In this document: in pieces, positions 57,032 through 64,000 of the stretch
Layout of the letters: the number at the start of each line of letters is the position of its first letter
Numbering within the stretch: position 1 is the first letter of the stretch
Assembly: GCA_958298945.1 (NCBI GenBank)
Contig: OY282606.1
Coordinates: 25,455,740 to 25,519,739, forward strand
Source of the DNA: Atherix ibis
Lineage: Eukaryota; Arthropoda; Insecta; Diptera; Athericidae
Reading direction: 5' to 3'
Length of the DNA stretch: 64,000 nt
Made by a program: the position numbers and the translations under genes
The notes under the pieces: model-generated
The model's input: the letters and a program-made list of their open reading frames with translations, nothing else
Database searches by the model: none
Told to the model about the DNA's origin: nothing

Positions 57032-58314
57032 ACAGTTCCGCTGAAAAGTTTATAACGTTGACGTCTAGATAGCGCCTCTTGCAAAAATCTACTTAATTAT
57101 CACAAAGCACCATGCTTCAAATGATTTCTGTCAAAATTTCGGTCGATTGGTTCGTGAGATATAGCATTTTGAGTGAAGCAACTTTTGTTATTGAAAAAAA
57201 AGGATAAAGACGAATTTCGTGTATTGATAAAGCATTGCTTTTTGATGAAAAAAAATACAGTGGAAACCAAATCATGGTTTGACAAACGTTATCCGGACTC
57301 TGCTCCAGCTATTTCAACTGTGAAATATTGGTTTCGTCCATTTCGAACTGGTCGTACGAGCACAGTTGATGCAGAACGCAGTGGACGCCCAAAAGAGGTG
57401 GTGACGGCAGAAAACATCAAAAAAAATCCACAAAATAATTTTAAATGACCGTAAAGTGAAGTTGAGCGAGATAGCTGAGACTCTGAAGATATCGAAAGAG
57501 CGTGTTGGACATATCGTGCATGAATATTTGGGCATGCGAAAGCTGTGTGCAAAGTGGGTGCCGCGTGAGCTCACTGTGGACCAAAAACAACAACGTGTTG
57601 ATGATTCTGAGCAGTGTTTGGAGCTGTTCAAGCGCAATAAACCCGAATTTTTGCGTCGACATGTGACAATGGATGAAACATGGCTCCGTCACCACACTCC
57701 AGAGTCCAATCGGCAGTCGGCAGAGTGGAGAGCGAGCGACGAACCGAATCCAAAGCGTGGAAAGACGCAACAGTCGGCTGGCAAGGTGATGGCGTCTGTA
57801 TTTTGGGATGCGCATGGTATAATATTCATTGACTATCTCCAGAAGGGACAGACGATCAACAGCGACTATTATATAGCGTTATTGGATCGTTTGCAGAAAG
57901 AAATCGCTAAGAAACGGCCTCATTTGAAGAAGAAAAAAGTGTTATTTCACCAAGACAATGCACCGTGTCACAAGTCGATGAAAACGATGGTCAAACTCAA
58001 TGAATTGGGCTACGAATTGCTGCCCCATCCACCGTATTCTCCAGATCTGGCCCCCAGCGACTTTTTCCTGTTTGCAGACCTCAAGAGAATGCTCGCTGGC
58101 AAGAAATTTAAGACCGATGATGAAGTGATTGCCGAAACTGAGGCCTATTTTGAGGCAAAACCGAAAGAGTACTATAAAAATGGTATCGAAAAGTTGGAAT
58201 ATCGCTATAATCGCTGTATCGCCCTCGAAGACAACTATGTTGAATAATAAAAATGAATTTTGCAAAAAAAAATATTTCTACTGTGTTACCTTATAAACTT
58301 TTCAGCCGAACTGT
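57032..58314 (+). mobile_element. Himar1-like irritans mariner
   Basis: The ends ACAGTTCCGCTGAAAAGTTT and, inverted, ACAGTTCGGCTGAAAAGTTT differ by one base near the tip. They resemble the Himar1 type, which starts ACAGGTTGGCTGA. TA flanks both sides (57030-57031 and 58315-58316). The length of 1283 bases is that of a full irritans element. Confidence 0.92.
57173..58250 (+). pseudogene. Irritans-subfamily transposase, one frameshift
   Basis: The frame from 57173 contains EFRVLIKHCFLMKKNTVETK, the helix-turn-helix start as in Himar1. It runs to ERSGRPKEVVTAENIKK, where eight A (57419-57426) instead of the seven needed break the frame. The next frame (to the stop at 58250) is open: KLSEIAETLKISKERVGHIV, WVPRELTVDQKQQRVDD, HVTMDETWLRHHTPESN with the first catalytic Asp, GKVMASVFWDAHGIIFIDYL, VLFHQDNAPCHKSMKT with the second, and PYSPDLAPSDFFLFADLK with the third (DD34D). 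It ends EKLEYRYNRCIALEDNYVE, the Himar1-type C-terminus. The upstream part of the start is also disturbed. Apart from the homopolymer, it looks close to intact. Confidence 0.92.
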
Positions 58315-58470
58315 TATATTCGATTTTCGATTTGTTGTGGCGTTATATTGGTACTCGCGTCTCTCACTTATGCTATCAAGTTCGGCTATTTTGAATGGTT
58401 AGTTAATATTTGACAGCTGCTTTGCTTGCACGTGTTTTGGTTCGTCTTCGATTTTTGCCCATTCCAAAAA

Positions 58471-58920
58471 ATGGATCAAAGAATCTGTATCAAATTTTGT
58501 GTGAAAAATAAAATTAATTTCGTGGACGCATTCCAAATGTTGACTGTGGCATATGGTGAAGCTATCGGTAGTACAGAATGTTCTCCGAAGGCCGAGAAGA
58601 TGTGAACGACGGAAAGCATGCCGGGGCGTGTGAACGACACTTTTCGTCGATTGCAGAGGCGTGGTGCATCATGAGTTCTTGCCACAGGGTAGAACGGTCA
58701 ATAAGGAATATTATCTGCAAGTTATGCACAAGTTGCGCTAAGCAATCCACCAGAAACATCCGGATTTTTGGAAGAACAAAAATTGGCTTTTGCACCATAA
58801 TATCGCCCCTGCTCACGCATCGTTGCTTATGTGCGAATTTTTGGCCAAAAACTACACAATAATAATGCCGCAGCCACCGTTTTCCCCAGATTTGGCCCCC
58901 TGTAACTTTTTCTTGTTCCC
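58471..58920 (+). pseudogene. Truncated transposase of the rearranged mariner
   Basis: From the family ATG at 58471 it reads MDQRICIKFCVKNKINFVDA and FQMLTVAYGEA, then a deletion removes most of the DNA-binding and first-Asp regions. Central pieces LPQGRTVNKEYYLQVMHKL and NWLLHHNIAPAHASLL follow in other frames. The second Asp is Asn there (HHDNAPAH to HHNIAPAH). FSPDLAPCNFFLFP changes the third Asp to Asn. The coding region is then cut by the inverted leader at 58925. Confidence 0.8.
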
Positions 58921-59570
58921 GAAACAGATTCTTTGATCCATTTTTTGGAATGGGCAAAAATCGAAGACGGGCCAAAACACGTGCAAGCAAAGCAGCTGTC
59001 AAAAATTACTCGAACATTCAAAATGGCCGAACTTGTTGGCATAAGCGAGAGATATGAGTACCAACATCGAAAATCGAATACTTTTTGAACAGACCTCGTA
59101 CATTATAATATAAAAATAAATAATTTTTGAAAAAACACAAAATTCGCGATATTTTTTTAACAGACCTCGTAGATGAAAATGTGGAACAAGTGAGACTCTT
59201 TTATGGTCAGACCGTCGGTGAATATTAAAAGCAATGAGTAATCCTAATGTCTCAGAAAAGGGGTTCTGTGTGTCAGATCGGACAATTTAGATACTTGGAT
59301 CCTCCACCTGTAACACAGCAATTTCCATGTGATACACCGCCCCCTCTCTTCCTCTTCACCTGAGCTAAAGCCGTGTGACTTTTTATTGTTCCCAAAATCA
59401 AAAGGCAGTTAAAAGGACGTCAGCTTCTTACTGTCGTTCAAGATCTGAAGGTGACTCCAGTTGAAGTCTTCCAGTACTGATACAAAGAGTGGAAAAGACG
59501 CGTCCACCGATGTTTAGCTGCCCAAGGGAACTACTTTTAAGGGGATATCATTGATTTTTTTTAAAAATAA

Positions 59571-60414
59571 AATTGTGCCAATATTTTATAAATTCTTTTA
59601 AATTTGATTAAAGAATAAATATATCTGAAAATAATTACATAAATTGAAAATATCAATTATTATCATTGATTTAATTGAATGCAATATTATTCAATTTATC
59701 ATGAACATCTATTTTGGAGCATTTAAAAATTATAGTCATCCACCAACTCAAAGTCTTCGAGGTTCGAAAATGGAAGACTTATAAATTTAAATAAAATAAA
59801 TAATAATAATATTAATTTGCAATGATATTATTATTGAACTAATAATAAAACATTAACAATTGAACTAGTTGAATAACAGCATGGGGGCGAACGAGCAATA
59901 TTTGTTATCATATTCATTACTTTTTTTTTCGTTTCTTATAAACAATAATTATAAAGTAGCTGATGTCTTGATTTTATGGGGTAACATTTAAATTACTAGT
60001 ACTACTTAAAAAGATTAGCAGAAGTTTTGGTAAAAATCTGCAAAAGTTGCTCACTAAACAATAAGCTCAGCAGGTTATTCGCAATCTTGGAGAAAATCCA
60101 ACTGGAAAGTTAAAAATAACATACAAAGAAAAATCCTCTAAGAAAATTCACATTGTTTTCGTGTCGTTGCGAAGATGATGTTCAGATTAAAAATGAACCA
60201 GCAAGGTGCCAACATTTCCATTATATGAAATCGGTTAGAAAATCAATTACATTGTGTATGTTCTCATTTATATTGTTTTATTTTCACCTGATTGTCAGTT
60301 TTTTTCTCTCTATGGTTTATGAGAAATCAGGTGGAAAAATGCGCAACTGTATTTGAAGTGAAATACATTTAAGAATATAGATTTTTATCCTTTTTTCGCA
60401 GCACTTACAAATTT
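59571..60414. other. AT-rich DNA, no gene recognised
   Basis: No supported coding frame. The open frame at 60153-60356 has no recognisable motif. Confidence 0.55.
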
Positions 60415-61596
60415 AGAAATTCAAATGTTTTTATTTAATGTGAAGGACAATCGATACAATTAAGTTCTGAACAAAATGTCGTTCAAATGGCTTCCACGAC
60501 TTCTTTTGCAGGAATGAATTTGATGATCCCAATTTTCGAGCACTTTTTCCACTAAATCATTTTGTCATGAATAGCACGTTCAATATTGACTTCTAAAGCT
60601 TGAAGAGAGTCTGGTTTATTGCTAAAGACCAATGACTTCAAATAACCCCACCAGAAATAGTCTAATAGTGTCAAATCACAACTTCTTGGAGGCCATTCAA
60701 TGTCACAATTTCTTGAAATAATCGAATCTCCAAACTTTTCTCGCAATAATTCGGTTGTTGCACGTGCTGTGTGGTACGTAGCCCCGTCTTGTTGGAACCA
60801 GATATTGTCAAGATCAACTTCTTCCAATTTCGGCCATAAAAAGTTCGTTATCATCGATCTATACCGCTCTCCATTGACAGTAACGGTGTTACCAGCTTCA
60901 TTTCGAAAGAAGTACGGACCGATGATTCCACCAGACCAAAAACCATACCAAACTGTTATTTTAAGTGAATGTAATGGGTGTTCATGAATAATTTGTGGCT
61001 TTTCTTCGCACCAGAATCGACAGTTTTCTTTATTTACCGCACCACTCAGATGAAAGTGAGCCTCATTGGAGATGATTTTCTTTAAAAAAATCGTTATCGT
61101 TTTCAAGTTGTTCCAAGACAAAATCAGCAAATTCACGACGTTTACGGTGGTCCAATGGCTTCAGTTCTTGAGTGATAACAATTTTATACGGATGGAAGCC
61201 CAAATGCTTTCTAAAAATCTCCGCCAGGTTGTGGTTTGAGACAGTCCCAATTCTTGAGAACGTATTTTCATTACTTCGAGCGGTTCTTTGCCTTATTGGC
61301 ACTTGAACATTATTGAAAAAAAATGTACGCTCGAAATTTTTAACAATTCGACGAATAGCGAGCACAGTTGGACGATTATTACGACCATAAAATGGTAATA
61401 GCGCACGAAAAGTTGCAATTGGAGAACGATTATTTTGATAATAAAATTGAATAATTTGTAAACGTTGGTCTTGCGTATATCTCTCCATGATAAAATTGTA
61501 AACATTACTTAATACAATGAATAAGAGATCATGACATATTATAAATGGCCAAAATGTTACTTAGAAATCATATCACTCTTATTGGAAAACCCTATA
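60415..61596 (-). mobile_element. DD41D-type Tc1/mariner element, copy 2
   Basis: The right end AATCATATCACTCTTATTGG...CCCTATA (61567-61596) is the terminal repeat also found at 21864 and 23117. At the other side, homology to copy 1 stops near 60415 (AAATTCAAATGTTTTTATTT) before the repeat, so that end is truncated. Confidence 0.87.
60483..61488 (-). pseudogene. DD41D transposase, catalytic Asp changed to Asn
   Basis: The start is the ATG at 61488 (MERYTQDQRLQIIQFYYQNN). The first frame runs through RPTVLAIRRIVKNFERTF, loses about 20 residues after TARSNEN, and continues to LDHRKRREFADFVLEQLEND. It shifts near 61075-61085 into the second frame (60552-61136): IISNEAHFHLSGAVNKEN, where the catalytic Asp of SDEAHFHL is Asn (GAT to AAT), FWSGGIIGPYFFRNEAGNTV, NIWFQQDGATYHTARATTEL with the second Asp, and PPRSCDLTLLDYFWWGYL with the third. 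There are 41 residues between the second and third. The combination of a WFQQDGA-type core and 41-residue spacing is what identifies DD41D-type elements. Confidence 0.87.
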
Positions 61597-62259
61597 CTTC
61601 ATCTCAGTAATATAGTAAATTTTTAAGATTATAATAAAGACAACCAGAAAGTGATAGAACTCAAAATTTGAGTGGGTTGTCAATCGTTATTATAATTATT
61701 ATTTGCGTGTACGTGTTTTGTATTTACGTATTGTATGAAATTACTTAAAACTTACTTTGATTACACAATTTTATGCAAAACAATTTTTAGCTAAACTATT
61801 ACAATAAATAAAATTCATTATTCATTTGAAAAAGCTAATAACATCAATAATCCAATTCCATTTTATATTTTTACGCGCATATATTTGCTATTCTATGTCA
61901 ATATAGCATTGAAATTAATTTGCATATTGCAAAAATAGAATTTTTTCCGTCCCAATCTAACCCAACAGATTTTTAACTAAAATCTTTATAAAAAATTAAT
62001 TTTTACGGAAATCAATTTCCTTATATACATATACTTTTTCTAATACATATAATTTTATATATTTTTTAAGAAACTTTGCCATTTGCCACCAATATCCAAG
62101 ATAAATATAAATTTTTCAAGTATGCATAGTAATGAGACATTCATTTTGTACCATAGTTTAAAAAGTACATCCTTCCTATTTGATAGTTGTTAACATATTT
62201 ATTATATTATAGAAGATTTATCATTTTCTATAACTACCAAACAAAAATTGTAAAAAAAA
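61597..62259. other. AT-rich DNA, no gene recognised
   Basis: No coding or repeat signal is readable. Confidence 0.6.
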
Positions 62260-62400
62260 AACCTTTCTAAAAAATGGTAATTCTGCTTTTAAAAGGTTTC
62301 GAGTAATTCTGCAAGAAGTCTTATGGCACTTATTCGAATAATGTTATATTTTATACATGATGGCAAATATGTTATTAAACAAAATATTAAAAAAATGTTT
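62260..62400 (+). repeat. 3' tail of a DD41D-like fossil
   Basis: GCAAGAAGTCTTATGGCACT, then TATTTTATACATGATGGCAA matches the family tail seen at 32740, 40490 and 54130. Confidence 0.45.
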
Positions 62401-62463
62401 TGTAAAAATCTGTATTTTAAGTATTTTTTTAATAAACTGTACACTTCAAATCGTAAATTTCGA

Positions 62464-63585
62464 TTGTATAACTTAAAAATGCGGGATTTTTGGCAAACTT
62501 TGAGTGTTTATTTTGAAAAATTGTTACAATATATTTTATTCAAAGTATTATCCATCGGAAGCTACTACTTTTTCCCATCTTTCTGGCAACATATGGATTC
62601 CGTGCCAAAAAAACTGCTCCGGTTTTGAGGCCAAGAATGAATCGAGCCAATTTATGATGGCCCGTTCTGAAGTGAAGCGTATTCCGGTGAGGGCGTTTTG
62701 CATGGATCTAAACAAATGGTAGTCGGACCGGGCAAGATCTCGGCTATAAGGCGGATGAGGCAAAACTTCCCAGCCACTGTTTTCTAAATAATTTTTAACC
62801 GGTCTTGCAACATGAGGCCGAGCGTTGTCATGATGGAAAATTATCATATTCCGGGCGATTTTCGGCCAATACTCGCTTCAAACAGATTAATTGTGTTCGG
62901 TAGAGTTCGCCTGTGATCGTCTGGCCCGATTTCAATAGCTCATAATAGATCGCCAGTAATGATTCGATTCAAAAACGACTTCTTTTTCTGCCGTTCAAGT
63001 AGCATTTCGGACATGCAAAATCGCCTTTCAACGTCTCTCGGCTTCAATTCATATGGGACCCTATTTCCTTGCTTTTGGATGAATCCTGCTGCTTTCAAAC
63101 GTTTTGAAATGGCTGCTTGAGTGACTCCCAATGATTTTGCAATTTCTTCTTGAGTTCGACAACAGTCTTCGTCGAGTAATGCCTCCAAATCTTCATCTTC
63201 AAACTTTTTTGGCTGACCTGGTAGTTCTTTGTCTTCCGTGTCAAAATCATTACTTCTGAACCGCACAAACCATCTCTCGCACGTTGAAATCGATGGAACA
63301 TATTCAGGATAAGCTTCGGTGAGCAATCGATGTGCTTCAGCTGCACTTTTTTTTCGAATTGAAGAAGTAAATCAACACTTCCCGCAAATGGGACTTTTTT
63401 GGTATGAAATTCGACATTTTTGAAGCAAAAAAAAACTTTCTTGTTTACACTATTTCGTTCAATGACTAATCTAGAATGAATGTTAAATGTTTAACCTCCA
63501 AAATGCCATATGAGTTATTATTAACACAAACCATGTGTAAAAGTTATGCCATCTGTTGTCAATCCCGCATTTTTAAGTTATACAA
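62464..63585 (-). mobile_element. Mauritiana-like mariner with a large internal deletion
   Basis: The ends are perfect 25-base inverted repeats (62464-62488 and 63561-63585) containing ATAACTTAAAAATGCGGGAT. At 1122 bases it lacks about 200 bases of a full mariner. Confidence 0.9.
62548..63417 (-). pseudogene. Mariner transposase, mauritiana-like, deleted core
   Basis: The start is the ATG at 63417 (MSNFIPKKSHLREVLIYFF). The frame breaks at an A run (plus-strand T at 63347-63354, eight where seven are needed), then continues LLTEAYPEYVPSISTCERWF, DEDLEALLDEDCCRTQEEIA, LGVTQAAISKRLKAAG and RQKKKSFLNRIITGD with the first catalytic Asp. Directly after this Asp a deletion of roughly 50-70 residues jumps to YYELLKSGQTITGELY. 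Another shift leads to [20 protein letters not shown] with the second Asp. [19 protein letters not shown] holds the third Asp but has Arg in place of two conserved Pro (YSPDLAPSD). The C-terminus [13 protein letters not shown] is complete. Confidence 0.87.
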
Positions 63586-63629
63586 TTGACATTTTTGGAG
63601 GTTAAACCAATATTTATACAAATAATTGA

Positions 63630-63816
63630 CATTTCATTAAGGGGGCGGCGGCATCCTTCGCTGAGTTCCCAGCCTGGTGACCCCAGTTTTTTTTTTATAA
63701 GAGAAACGCCTTATGAAGAGGTTTGTCATCGATTTACCGTCATTCTAGAGGCAATTATGGAAGGTTTTGAAGCAATGGTCGTGGAGGGAGACGCAACTTT
63801 TCCCACAACAGTCTAG
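63630..63816 (+). CDS. Candidate coding exon at the right edge
   Basis: An island far richer in G and C than its surroundings holds a frame that ends in TAG at 63814-63816. The part after a T-rich tract reads ETPYEEVCHRFTVILEAIM, then EGFEAMVVEGDATFPTTV. The tract (63687-63696) followed by ATAAG resembles a splice acceptor ending at 63701. Reading through it without splicing is also open (GRRHPSLSSQPGDPSFFFIR). I do not recognise the family. It could be a terminal host exon or a repeat fragment; no AATAAA is seen shortly after the stop. Confidence 0.3.
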
Positions 63817-63889
63817 TCCACTCCATAATTTTTTTTTGTTACGTTATATTTTTCTTTCTTAAAATTTTATCTTGCTCTCATAAATTTTA

Positions 63890-63966
63890 TGATAAGGTCG
63901 AAGAGTAACACTTTAGGAGCCATTTTAACAAAATGGCTCTTAAAGTGTTACTCTTCGACCTTATCA
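63890..63966. repeat. 77-base hairpin with 37-base arms
   Basis: Arms 63890-63926 and 63930-63966 pair with a single mismatch (a G in the left arm faces T) around the three-base loop AAC. No transposon ends are seen beside it. Confidence 0.9.
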
Positions 63967-64000
63967 CACTTATTTCACTTGCCAAACAAACCGATTCAAA

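Larger units (their letters stand above)
56981..59169 (+). mobile_element. Rearranged CGAGGTCTGTTC mariner holding a Himar1-like element
   Basis: It starts CGAGGTCTGTTCAAAGAGTA after TA and ends TTAACAGACCTCG before TA. Without the inner mariner it consists of the 5' leader, a truncated transposase (58471-58920), an inverted second copy of the 5' leader (58925-59097) that ends in its own GAACAGACCTCG, and a short normal 3' end (59098-59169). So it has two right-facing ends in tandem. Confidence 0.85.
56633..59570 (+). mobile_element. Old mariner split by a composite insertion
   Basis: The left end TATAGCAGAAAAGTAATGAG matches the derivative at 25827. The 5' coding remnant (about 56770-56980) reads IKFCVK-like and LSRAQAFWWYNVF-like pieces. 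The 3' remnant resumes right after the insert with DENVEQVRLFYGQTVGEY; joining 56980 to 59170 restores the reading ARSTSN-I-DENVEQVR across one TA. It then reads VPKIKRQLKGRQLLTV and WKRRVHRCLAAQGNYF (59340-59540). The right terminal repeat was not found. This is the oldest layer of a three-level nest. Confidence 0.72.

Noticed and set aside
1..64000. CRISPR arrays, operons, rRNA genes
   Set aside because: I saw no regularly spaced direct repeats, no ribosome-binding-site-led gene strings and no rRNA-like sequence.

Overview
This is a eukaryotic, strongly AT-rich window with no operons, no prokaryotic signals and no long host open reading frame. It most resembles an arthropod genome (insect or crustacean). 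The reasons are the many mariner lineages side by side, short introns with GTAAGT-type donors, and TCAGT-like initiator motifs. I cannot name the species. Nearly everything recognisable is mobile DNA of the Tc1/mariner superfamily, from apparently intact copies to near-unreadable fossils, separated by long A/T-rich stretches.

Layout. 0-8 kb: a possible minus-strand gene start (990-1760), then a mellifera-type mariner (2737-5313) that holds a second mariner (3596-5163), which in turn holds a 5'-truncated non-LTR retrotransposon (4134-4891). A further mariner lies at 7030-7885, next to a possible host gene start with a split ATG (8008/8105). 9-20 kb: DD41D-like fossils, a mauritiana-type mariner (11.3-12.4 kb), a nearly complete mariner with two in-frame stops (15741-17022) and more copies of the abundant family with ends CGAGGTCTGTTCAAAAAG. 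21-31 kb: a DD41D element (21864-23117), a mellifera-type mariner (24577-25802), a short deletion derivative (25827-26269) and a fold-back mariner (29589-30049). 31-44 kb: internally amplified DD41D-like fossils, a candidate two-exon host coding region (33203-33449) and a full-length but dead mariner (35433-36717). 44.8-50.8 kb: a 2.97-kb tandem duplication, each unit carrying an intact 350-codon mariner transposase. 50.8-64 kb: a rearranged mellifera-type copy with a 79-bp palindrome, a tRNA-derived SINE-like insert (52632-52854), a second triple nest with a Himar1-like irritans element at its core (56633-59570), a second DD41D element (60415-61596), a mauritiana-type copy (62464-63585), and a candidate coding exon and large hairpin at the right edge.

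The genes do not form a pathway. The transposases are parasites, and each can act only on its own terminal repeats. Most copies have lost a catalytic Asp or the reading frame. The only uninterrupted transposase genes are the two identical copies in the tandem duplication. I found no convincing novel biochemical system. The strongest observations are structural: nested insertions, a deletion derivative present at three loci, fold-back elements, repeated perfect palindromes, the recent tandem duplication, and a few small exon-like islands.
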